Assembly: GCA_012800155.1 (NCBI GenBank)
Contig: JAAZJX010000038.1
Coordinates: 1 to 24,842 of the forward strand
Length of the DNA: 24,842 nucleotides
Direction of reading: 5' to 3'
DNA from: Candidatus Magasanikiibacteriota bacterium
Lineage (GTDB): Bacteria; Patescibacteriota; Patescibacteriia; Magasanikbacterales; UBA922
The first letter of the stretch is position 1. Every line of letters starts with the position of its first letter. Positions 7,198 through 13,525 of the stretch are shown piece by piece. The translations under genes were made by a program, and so were the position numbers. Under the pieces are notes generated by a model. That model searched no databases and was not told the DNA's origin. It was given only the letters and a program-made list of their open reading frames with translations.

Positions 7198-7233
7198 CCC
7201 CACTTTTCCCCATATATTACCATTATACCCCAC
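7198..7233 (-). promoter_or_regulatory. MraZ box array (four repeats, 10-bp period)
   Basis: Read on the minus strand, four hexamers lie at exact 10-bp steps: GTGGGG (plus 7228-7233), ATGGTA (7218-7223, degenerate), ATGGGG (7208-7213) and GTGGGG (7198-7203). MraZ of E. coli is known to bind TGGGN repeats with 5-nt spacers upstream of mraZ, which is the same 10-bp period. The first box lies in the -35/-10 spacer, the second overlaps the -10, and the last two lie around and just after the expected start of transcription. That geometry fits repression by promoter occlusion. Confidence 0.85.
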
Positions 7234-7250
7234 TTAATATACTCTTGCAA
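7222..7250 (-). promoter_or_regulatory. sigma70-type promoter of mraZ-rsmH-ftsL
   Basis: Minus-strand TTGCAA (plus 7245-7250), a 17-nt spacer, then perfect TATAAT (plus 7222-7227). Transcription should start near 7215. The spacer and downstream DNA carry the MraZ boxes. Confidence 0.8.
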
Positions 7251-7303
7251 CCCTAAAAACCCAACTTATCCACAAAAGCCTACTTTTTCATAAAAAAATA
7301 AAT

Positions 7304-7338
7304 AACAAAAAATCACGATTATATCGTGATTTTTTGTT
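7304..7338. terminator. strong bidirectional intrinsic terminator after uvrC
   Basis: A perfect 16-bp stem, 7304-7319 with 7323-7338, and a 3-nt loop; the core is ATCACGAT/ATCGTGAT flanked by A6/T6, so a U-tract forms in either direction. It ends the uvrA-uvrC transcript and shields the mraZ promoter. A second 8-bp hairpin, TTAACGAC (7338-7345) with GTCGTTAA (7353-7360), abuts it on the uvrC side. Confidence 0.88.
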
Positions 7339-7388
7339 TAACGACATTTAAAGTCGTTAATTATTTAATTAAATTTTTATTTAAATTC

Positions 7389-8801
7389 TTACTTTATTTT
7401 TCTTAAACTCTTTTGATAACTAATAGCAAACCGATGAGCTTCATCACGCACTTTAATTAATAATTCTTTATTTTTATTTACCCAGTTAACAAATTCTTTA
7501 TTTTTAAAACCAATAATAAATTCATTCTTTTTTCTAGTTGAACCCTTAGCAATTCCTACTACTAGAATTTTAAATTTATTTATACGCAAAATTTCCACTG
7601 TTTTATTTACCTGTGATAATCCTCCATCAACTAAAATAATTTGAGGTATTAACCACTCTTGATGTTTTAATCGGCGTTCAATAACTTCAGCTAAACAGTC
7701 AATATCATTTTGTCCTTCAATATTTTTTATTTTAAATTTTCTATATTCATTTTTATTAGCTTCGCCATTTTCAAATACCACCATACTCCCTACTATATTT
7801 GAACTGCCAAAATTAGAAATATCATAACCTTCAATACGAAGTTTAGAATTCTTAGTTTCTGATTCAAAATTATTGACTAGAAAACTTTTGTTCAATAAAG
7901 CAATATCTTGAATTTTTTGTAAATTTTTTATTTGATCACGCAATCTACCCGCTTCTTCAAAATCTTCCCGACCACTTGCTTCTAGCATCTTTTTTTGTAA
8001 ATTTTTTATCAAACCTTTTTTATTTCCCCGTAAAAATTTTACTAATGGTTGAATTACTTCTCTTTTATATTCTTTTGAACTAATTTCAACCACACAAACT
8101 CCTAAACATTGTCCTAATTGATAATAAAAACAAGGTTTCTTTTGCTTTGATTTATTATTTTTCAAACTTGAAACCTGTTTAGACATTAGAGGTGAACAGG
8201 TAGAGATATAAAATAACTTTCGCAACAATTTCATCATTTCATTTGTTTTTAAACCGGGATAAGGACCAAAAGTAAATTTAAAATTTTGAACTTTAAATTT
8301 TGAATTATTTAATTCATGTTGACGCATAGTAAAAACTTTTGGATAATCATCATTAGTAATCACAATATAATTCCACGACTTATCATCTTTCAAACTAATA
8401 TTATACTTTGGTTGATATTTCTTAATAGTATTTGCTTCCAAAATAATTGCTTCCAAAACAGAATCAGTTTCTATGGTTTTAATATTTACGACTTCATGAA
8501 TCATTTGTTCAATTGGTCTTAAATTAATTCCCCATCCCGATCTAAATCGGAGTGAAGAATTTTTTTTATCACTAACTTTTTTATTTGTTTCTAATAAGAA
8601 TTTATCACTATTTATTTCCTCTGAAAAATTTTTTATCGTTTTTTTATAAAAAGACTCACTTGGAACTAACCTAAAATAACTCCCTACTCTATCTCTTAAA
8701 CTCGTTGCTTTACCAACATAAATTAATTCTTTTTTAGAATTATAAAAAAGATAAATTCCTGGATTATCTGGTAATTTTTTAATTTTATCAATTAAATTCA
8801 T
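7389..8801 (-). CDS. uvrC: UvrABC excinuclease subunit UvrC (lacks C-terminal HhH domain)
   Basis: Makes the two DNA incisions in nucleotide excision repair. The chosen ATG at 8801 overlaps the uvrA stop as ATGA and starts MNLIDKIKKLPDNPG; an ATG at 8831 would add ten residues inside uvrA. From that start (470 aa): GIY-YIG nuclease (G15-I-Y17, Y28-V-G30), an extra segment of about 50 residues (45-98), the KYQPKYNISLKDDKS region, a Cys cluster (about 224-236), UVR motif (about 264-299), and the RNase H-like nuclease with YDISNF (D327), VDGG (D392) and DEAHRFA (H456). It ends 14 residues after that His, so the tandem helix-hairpin-helix DNA-binding domain usual at the C-terminus is missing; typical UvrC is near 600 aa. 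Co-transcribed with uvrA. Confidence 0.95.
   Translation of the reverse strand: MNLIDKIKKLPDNPGIYLFYNSKKELIYVGKATSLRDRVGSYFRLVPSESFYKKTIKNFSEEINSDKFLLETNKKVSDKKNSSLRFRSGWGINLRPIEQMIHEVVNIKTIETDSVLEAIILEANTIKKYQPKYNISLKDDKSWNYIVITNDDYPKVFTMRQHELNNSKFKVQNFKFTFGPYPGLKTNEMMKLLRKLFYISTCSPLMSKQVSSLKNNKSKQKKPCFYYQLGQCLGVCVVEISSKEYKREVIQPLVKFLRGNKKGLIKNLQKKMLEASGREDFEEAGRLRDQIKNLQKIQDIALLNKSFLVNNFESETKNSKLRIEGYDISNFGSSNIVGSMVVFENGEANKNEYRKFKIKNIEGQNDIDCLAEVIERRLKHQEWLIPQIILVDGGLSQVNKTVEILRINKFKILVVGIAKGSTRKKNEFIIGFKNKEFVNWVNKNKELLIKVRDEAHRFAISYQKSLRKIK
8508..8669 (-). other. in-frame extra segment in uvrC with a palindromic core
   Basis: Compared with UvrC from memory, the GIY-YIG domain is interrupted by about 50 residues between the VGSYF strand and the MIHEVVNIKTIETDS segment. 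Its DNA contains a more GC-rich core at 8531-8557 with a hairpin CCGAT (8537-8541), loop CTAA, ATCGG (8546-8550), in an otherwise very AT-rich gene. This resembles a palindromic repeat element inserted in frame; membership in a repeat family is inference. Confidence 0.45.
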
Positions 8802-11434
8802 AAGACTTTTTTCAAATATTCCCCTGTCCAACTGCCTTTTTTTCGTGCAACTTCTTCTGGTGTGCCAATAGCAACCACTTCTCCGCCCTGATCTCCACCT
8901 TCTGGACCAAGATCAATAATCCAATCTGCACATTTTATTACATCTAAATTATGTTCAATTACCATAACCGTATTACCTTGCGAAACTAAATGATCTAAAA
9001 CTTCCAAAAGTTTTTTTACATCATCATAATGCAAACCAGTAGTTGGCTCATCTAATAAATATAAAGTTTTACTAGTACTACGCTTAGATAATTCTTTACT
9101 TAATTTTATTCTTTGCGCCTCTCCACCAGAAAGAGTTGTAGCTGATTGTCCTAAAGTTAAATAATCTAAACCAACTTCATTCAACATTTTCAATTTATCA
9201 TTAATAAAAGGAATATCTTCAAAAAATGATTTTGCTTCTTCAATAGTCATTTCTAAAATTTCAGCAATATTTTTTCCTTTATAATGAATTTGTAAAGTTT
9301 CTTGATTGAATCTTTTACCTTTACATACATCACAAACAATTTGCACACTAGGTAAAAAATGCATTTCAATTTCTAAATTACCTTTTCCTTCACAATGTTC
9401 ACAGCGTCCACCAGGAATATTAAAACTAAATCGTCCAGCTTTGAAACCACGCATTCGTGCTTCGGCTGTGGAAGCAAATAATTCTCTAATTCCAGTCCAA
9501 GCTCCAGTATAAGTAACTGGATTAGATCGAGGAGTTCTACCAATTGGACTTTGATCAATTCTAATTATTTTATCAAGATATTCAATTCCTAAAATTTCTT
9601 TACACTTACCAATTCTTTTTTTAGTATGATTCAATTTATTAGCAACCGCACGATACAAAATATTATTCATTAAAGTTGATTTTCCCGAACCTGAAACTCC
9701 TGTTAAACAAACGAATCGACGCAAAGGAATTTCTACATTAATATTTTTTAAATTATGTTCAGTCGCGCCTTTAATTTTTAATTTTGCTGTCGTTCGATCT
9801 ACTTTTCTTCTTTTTATTGGTAATTCTATTTTTAATTCTCTGCGTAAATATTTACCAGTTAAAGATTTTTCTGCATTCCCAATTATTTTACAATTCCTCA
9901 CTATATTATCCTGAGCAGAACGAAACAATGTTTCCATCTGAGACGAATCAATTGATTTTATTTTAAAATGTTTAACTTTTTCTAAATTAAGTTGAGTTCC
10001 AGTAAACATAATATCTAATGGTCCAGAATAAATAATTTCTCCACCATGAACACCTGCTCTTGGACCAATATCTACAATCCAATCGCTAGCCAAAATAGTA
10101 TCTTCATCATGTTCTACTACAATAATTGTATTACCAATATCACATAAACTTCGTAAAGTTTTTACTAATTGATCATTATCTTTTTGATGTAAACCAATTG
10201 TTGGTTCATCCAAAACATAAAGAGCTCCTACTAATCTAGTACCAACTTGTGAAGCCAAACGAATACGCTGAGCTTCTCCGCCTGATAAAGTTCCTGCTTT
10301 ACGATTCAAAGTAAGATAATGCAAACCAACATTATACATAAATTGCAAACGATTGTTAATTTCTTTTAAAACCATTCCAGAAATTTCTAATTGTTTAGCT
10401 GGTAAACTCAATTCAAGTTCAGCAAAAAATTCTCTAGCTTCACTAATTGTTAAACTAGTAATCTCAAAAATATTTTTATCTGCGATTTTTACACTCAAAG
10501 CTGTATTATTTAATCTTTTGCCTTCACAAACTAGACAAACTTTTTCACTAAAAAGTGATTCTGTTCCTAAACCAGTACAAGTTTCACAATAACCATAAGG
10601 ACTATTAAAAGAAAATAATCTTGGTTCAATCTCTGGAAAACTAAAACCATCTTTGGGACAAGAATAAAGGGTGCTAAAAATTTGTTCTTCTGATTTATTT
10701 TGAACAGAATCAAAAGAATAAATAACTGTACACAAACCATTAGACAGATCAACGGCTGTCTCTACTGCTTCCGCTAAGCGTTTTTCTTCAATATTATTTA
10801 ATCGATCCACTACCACTTCAATTGTATGTTTATGATTTTTACTTAAAATAATTCTCTCTTTCAAACTTTTTATTTTTCCATCCACTCGTACTTCAAGAAA
10901 ACCAGAATTATATAAATCATAAAGCATTTGATAATATTCGCCTTTTCTACCTCGTACTACTGGACTTAAAATTAAAATTTCTTTTTTATTCTTTATTTTT
11001 AATGTTTTATTTTTAATTCGTTCAACCATTTCATCAGTTGTCATCCTCTCTATCTTTGTACCACAAAGTGGACAATTTGGTTCACCAACTCGGGCATACA
11101 AAACTCGTAAATAATCATAAATTTCTGTAATTGTCGCTACCGTAGAACGCGGATTTGCACTATGAGCTTTTTGATCTATAGAAATTGCTGGAGATAATCC
11201 TTCAATCTCATTTACATCAGGCTTGCTCATTCCACCAAGAAATTGTCGAGCATACGCTGATAATGATTCAATATATCTTCTTTGTCCTTCCGCAAAAATA
11301 GTATCAAATGCTAAACTAGACTTACCTGATCCTGACAGTCCAGTAAACACAATCATTTTATTGCGTGGCAACTCAAGATCAATATTTTTTAAATTATGTT
11401 CTCGAGCACCCTTTATTATTATTTTATCTTGCAT
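8798..11434 (-). CDS. uvrA: UvrABC excinuclease subunit UvrA
   Basis: Damage-recognition ATPase of nucleotide excision repair; a dimer that loads UvrB. I choose the ATG at 11434 because MQDKIIIKGAREHNL matches the family start and an AAGGA lies upstream; an ATG at 11464 would add ten residues. In numbering from 11464: Walker A GLSGSGKS 42-49 and GVSGSGKS 589-596; signatures LSGGEAQR 393-400 and 778-785; VLDEPT 417-422 and LLDEPT 803-808; Zn motif in domain II C688, C691, C711, C714. Oddities: the CPxCG before FSFPEIEPRLFSFN reads CPKDG (C269, D272), so one ligand is Asp; only 9 residues separate CETCTGLG from CLVCEGKRL, where E. coli has roughly 100, so much of that insertion domain is absent; and about 42 extra residues (491-532) join the two halves. 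It ends in TGA overlapping the uvrC ATG. Confidence 0.97.
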   Translation of the reverse strand: MQDKIIIKGAREHNLKNIDLELPRNKMIVFTGLSGSGKSSLAFDTIFAEGQRRYIESLSAYARQFLGGMSKPDVNEIEGLSPAISIDQKAHSANPRSTVATITEIYDYLRVLYARVGEPNCPLCGTKIERMTTDEMVERIKNKTLKIKNKKEILILSPVVRGRKGEYYQMLYDLYNSGFLEVRVDGKIKSLKERIILSKNHKHTIEVVVDRLNNIEEKRLAEAVETAVDLSNGLCTVIYSFDSVQNKSEEQIFSTLYSCPKDGFSFPEIEPRLFSFNSPYGYCETCTGLGTESLFSEKVCLVCEGKRLNNTALSVKIADKNIFEITSLTISEAREFFAELELSLPAKQLEISGMVLKEINNRLQFMYNVGLHYLTLNRKAGTLSGGEAQRIRLASQVGTRLVGALYVLDEPTIGLHQKDNDQLVKTLRSLCDIGNTIIVVEHDEDTILASDWIVDIGPRAGVHGGEIIYSGPLDIMFTGTQLNLEKVKHFKIKSIDSSQMETLFRSAQDNIVRNCKIIGNAEKSLTGKYLRRELKIELPIKRRKVDRTTAKLKIKGATEHNLKNINVEIPLRRFVCLTGVSGSGKSTLMNNILYRAVANKLNHTKKRIGKCKEILGIEYLDKIIRIDQSPIGRTPRSNPVTYTGAWTGIRELFASTAEARMRGFKAGRFSFNIPGGRCEHCEGKGNLEIEMHFLPSVQIVCDVCKGKRFNQETLQIHYKGKNIAEILEMTIEEAKSFFEDIPFINDKLKMLNEVGLDYLTLGQSATTLSGGEAQRIKLSKELSKRSTSKTLYLLDEPTTGLHYDDVKKLLEVLDHLVSQGNTVMVIEHNLDVIKCADWIIDLGPEGGDQGGEVVAIGTPEEVARKKGSWTGEYLKKVL
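9909..9943 (-). other. repeat-like insert inside uvrA linker (CTGAG...CTGAGA)
   Basis: On the plus strand CTGAG (9911-9915) and CTGAGA (9938-9943) flank 22 nt containing GAACGAAACA. The segment lies in the extra linker of about 42 residues between the two ATPase halves. A similar CTGAG-N25-CTGAGA arrangement, same orientation, lies in the extra segment of uvrB (14276-14311). The pattern resembles common dispersed repeats of the CTGAGCGAAG type known from many genomes (from memory). Confidence 0.45.
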
Positions 11435-11586
11435 AAATTGTGATCCTTGATTCTCATCTACCATATTATTTATCTACTATATTAAAATTATACATAAAAA
11501 ATTAAAAACTATTTAACTAAATAAATACAAAAATACCCTTTATTTAGGGTTAATTATAAATTTATATTTAATAAAAGAACTATTTA

Positions 11587-11614
11587 ATTATACCAAACTA
11601 GTGTGAATTGTCAA
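11587..11614 (-). promoter_or_regulatory. consensus sigma70 promoter of uvrA-uvrC
   Basis: Minus-strand TTGACA (plus 11609-11614), a 16-nt spacer, then TATAAT (plus 11587-11592): both hexamers are perfect. The predicted leader to the uvrA ATG at 11434 is about 145 nt. It includes a small hairpin ACCCT (11535-11539)/AGGGT (11546-11550) followed on the minus strand by a T-rich stretch, which may act as a weak attenuator. Nothing else is visible in 11465-11586. Confidence 0.8.
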
Positions 11615-11620
11615 CTAGTT
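11596..11620. promoter_or_regulatory. candidate operator: inverted repeat AACTAGT-N11-ACTAGTT
   Basis: AACTAGT (11596-11602) and ACTAGTT (11614-11620) form a perfect 7-bp inverted repeat with an 11-nt gap, covering the spacer and -35 of the uvrA promoter and ending 16 nt before the -35 of the divergent small gene. The position suits a dimeric repressor. It matches neither classic LexA consensus I know (CTG-N10-CAG or GAAC-N4-GTTC), so no factor is named. Confidence 0.45.
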
Positions 11621-11636
11621 ATTTACTAACTTGAAC

Positions 11637-11665
11637 TTGACAAAATAATTTAAATTTGCTTTAAT
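11637..11665 (+). promoter_or_regulatory. sigma70-type promoter of the orphan membrane protein gene
   Basis: TTGACA (11637-11642), a 17-nt spacer, TTTAAT (11660-11665). The -35 is perfect and the -10 is one base off. The leader is about 20 nt. It is divergent from the uvrA promoter, and TTGACAA here is the inverted copy of TTGTCAA at 11608-11614. Confidence 0.7.
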
Positions 11666-11683
11666 TAAATCAACTTTTTTATT

Positions 11684-11687
11684 GGAG
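11684..11687 (+). promoter_or_regulatory. Shine-Dalgarno site GGAG
   Basis: GGAG lies 6 nt before the ATG at 11694 and decides that start over the in-frame TTG at 11682. It stands out because nearly every other start in this window is preceded only by A/T-rich sequence. Confidence 0.75.
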
Positions 11688-11693
11688 TTGAAA

Positions 11694-12050
11694 ATGGAAA
11701 TTACTTTAAATCTGTTTCAGTTAATTGTTACTTCCATAAACTTGATTGGAGTAACTGTAATATTCATGACGCACCTTTTCATTAAATATCTGTTGAAACA
11801 TTATTTCGAAAATGTGAATATTTCCACCAATAATCTACATATAAAACTATTGTTTCAACAAAAAGATCTTTTGACAGTTTTGATATATTGGCTAATGGCT
11901 ATGACTGCTTTCATGTTTATTCCAAAATTCAACCAAATATCATTTAAATGTGTTTGCATCGTAGTTGGAATTATTTATATCATACAAGCAGTTTATTGTT
12001 TTCCAAAATTTTGGAAAATAAGCCTGAAGCCTCCCACCCAAAAAAGTTAG
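11694..12050 (+). CDS. orphan three-helix membrane protein, unknown function
   Basis: 118 aa from the SD-preceded ATG. Three hydrophobic segments (about residues 8-30, 58-76 and 84-103) are joined by a polar loop (38-57) containing Asn, His and Lys, and the tail is short and basic (KPPTQKS). No motif that I recognise. It is the only plus-strand gene in the left 17 kb, with its own promoter, a classical Shine-Dalgarno and a GC-rich terminator region, set between two minus-strand housekeeping genes. Its DNA also has a perfect 16-nt palindrome (12001-12016) near the 3' end. These traits suggest a recently acquired single-gene cassette. Alternatives are a small-molecule or toxin-type membrane protein; there is no evidence for either. 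Confidence 0.72.
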   Translation: MEITLNLFQLIVTSINLIGVTVIFMTHLFIKYLLKHYFENVNISTNNLHIKLLFQQKDLLTVLIYWLMAMTAFMFIPKFNQISFKCVCIVVGIIYIIQAVYCFPKFWKISLKPPTQKS

Positions 12051-12069
12051 CTATCAGCTTCCAGTTTCT

Positions 12070-12174
12070 GGCGGGTGGTTACCACTTTGATGTTCTTTTA
12101 TAAATGAAAACCACCCGCCCCCACGCGAGTATTTAAAAAAATTAAATATTCACGCAGGAGATTTGGGTGGTTTT
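12070..12174. terminator. compound bidirectional terminator with alternative hairpins
   Basis: GGCGGGTGGTT (12070-12080) pairs perfectly over 11 bp with AACCACCCGCC (12109-12119). The same middle arm can instead pair as AAAACCACCC (12107-12116) with GGGTGGTTTT (12165-12174), enclosing an inner hairpin TATTTAA (12130-12136)/TTAAATA (12142-12148), and is followed by TGTTTT. Read on the minus strand the outer hairpin also ends in a T-run, so it can end the decarboxylase transcript. A partial fourth arm, CCCACCC, lies at 12033-12039 inside the end of the small gene. Confidence 0.75.
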
Positions 12175-12188
12175 TGTTTTATAATATT

Positions 12189-13370
12189 TTATTTTTTATA
12201 AATATAATGTTTCAAAGGAGGAAAACCATTAAAATAAATTGAACTATAAGATTGAGTATAAGCTCCTGTTGACAAAATAAACAATTTATCCCCTTCTTTT
12301 ACACCTTTAGGAAATTTATATTTATAAGTTTCATAAAGAATATCAGCACTATCACAAGTTGGACCAGCCAAAATAACTCTCTCAGTATTTCTTAAACCTT
12401 TTTTAGCTTTTTCCCAAAAAATTGGATATTTAATTGATTCATCCAAAGTTTCAATTAAACCATTAAATTTACCTACATCTAAATACATCCATTTATGTTG
12501 ATCTAATCTTGATTTTTTAGAAATCATCACTATTTCAGATACAATAATACCACAATCACCAACCATAGATCTACCCGGTTCAATCAAGATCTCAGGAAAA
12601 TCATCACCAAAATCATCATGTAAAAATTTGGTAATTTCTTTAGCATAAACTTCCAAAGAATTAGTAGGATGAACATAAGTAGTTGGAAAACCACCTCCAA
12701 GATTAATTGCTTTTAATTTTATATTGTGTTGTTGTAAAGCATCAAACAAATAACGACAAAGAGCAATCGCATTATCCCATTGACCAATATCACGCTGTTG
12801 TGAACCAACATGAAAAGAAAGTCCATAAGGAATAACATTCATTTTACTAGCTTTCAAAATCAATCTATAAATTAAATCTGGATGTGAACCAAATTTCTTG
12901 GATAAAGGCCAATCAGCTCCACCGCCTTCTAACAACAGTCTAAATAATACTTTTGAACCCGGAGCATTTTTAGCAATTTTTTCTAAATCACTAATAGAAT
13001 CAGTAGCAAAAATTCTAATACCTTTTTTATAAGCATAAGCAATATCACGAGCTTTTTTGATTGGATTACCATAACTCATTCGATCAGCTGTAATACCTAA
13101 ACGCAAACATTGATCAATTTCATAAATAGTAGCTACATCAAAATTTGAACCTTTTTTATCCAAAGTTTTTACTACTTCATCTATAGGATTAGCTTTTACT
13201 GCATAATAAATCTTCGCATAAGGAAGACTAGAATGCAAAGCATCATAATTTTTTCTTACTTGTTCTAAGTTAACTGCTAAAAAAGGAGTCTCTTTATCTT
13301 TGATAAATTTTTTAAAATTTATTAACTCCGCCTTAGTTAGATAATTATCAATTGAATGAAGTTCTTTCAT
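12189..13370 (-). CDS. PLP-dependent ornithine/lysine-type decarboxylase (fold type III)
   Basis: Alanine-racemase-fold decarboxylase of the eukaryotic-ODC/bacterial lysine-ornithine decarboxylase group, cytoplasmic, making a diamine from a basic amino acid. The chosen ATG at 13370 gives 393 aa beginning MKELHSIDNYLTKAEL; an upstream ATG at 13412 adds 14 AT-encoded residues that look like leader. Marks in order: YYAVKANP with the PLP lysine, LSFHVGSQQ, the glycine loop NLGGGFPT, phosphate-binding EPGRSM, and GPTCDSADILYE, whose Cys-Asp is the catalytic pair at the dimer interface. The CDSAD form is typical of bacterial ornithine/lysine enzymes, but substrate preference cannot be fixed from this; carboxynorspermidine or diaminopimelate decarboxylase are less likely. 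It stands alone, with no polyamine transporter or aminopropyltransferase nearby. Confidence 0.88.
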   Translation of the reverse strand: MKELHSIDNYLTKAELINFKKFIKDKETPFLAVNLEQVRKNYDALHSSLPYAKIYYAVKANPIDEVVKTLDKKGSNFDVATIYEIDQCLRLGITADRMSYGNPIKKARDIAYAYKKGIRIFATDSISDLEKIAKNAPGSKVLFRLLLEGGGADWPLSKKFGSHPDLIYRLILKASKMNVIPYGLSFHVGSQQRDIGQWDNAIALCRYLFDALQQHNIKLKAINLGGGFPTTYVHPTNSLEVYAKEITKFLHDDFGDDFPEILIEPGRSMVGDCGIIVSEIVMISKKSRLDQHKWMYLDVGKFNGLIETLDESIKYPIFWEKAKKGLRNTERVILAGPTCDSADILYETYKYKFPKGVKEGDKLFILSTGAYTQSYSSIYFNGFPPLKHYIYKK

Positions 13371-13477
13371 ATTTTTTATATAAAAAATATAAATAAAATT
13401 TTTTATAATCAAATTTAATTTGATTATCTGCTAAAATAACAAAAAAAATGTATCTAGCAATTTATTAAATTTATTAA

Positions 13478-13505
13478 ATAATAACATTTCTGCAAGAAAT
13501 TGCAA
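13478..13505 (-). promoter_or_regulatory. candidate promoter of the decarboxylase gene
   Basis: Minus-strand TTGCAA (plus 13500-13505), 16-nt spacer, TATTAT (plus 13478-13483). The leader would be about 100 nt and contains a 9-bp hairpin ATAATCAAA (13405-13413)/TTTGATTAT (13419-13427). In such AT-rich DNA a match of this quality can arise by chance. Confidence 0.35.
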
Positions 13506-13525
13506 AAATGATGTTAATAACTTTA

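Noticed and set aside
7266..7274. TTATCCACA, a perfect DnaA-box match near the mraZ promoter
   Set aside because: A single 9-mer; in 25 kb of DNA at this base composition roughly 0.3 such matches are expected on the two strands, and no cluster or dnaA/dnaN context is present. Not an origin.
9306..9512. Plus-strand open frame opposite uvrA
   Set aside because: Shadow of conserved UvrA zinc-motif coding sequence.
12001..12016. Perfect 16-nt palindrome TTCCAAAATTTTGGAA
   Set aside because: Lies within the coding part of the small gene; no flanking signals make it an operator. Noted only.
13371..13412. 14-residue N-terminal extension of the decarboxylase
   Set aside because: Encoded by almost pure A/T, overlaps a hairpin, and is not expected in the family; the ATG at 13370 fits better.
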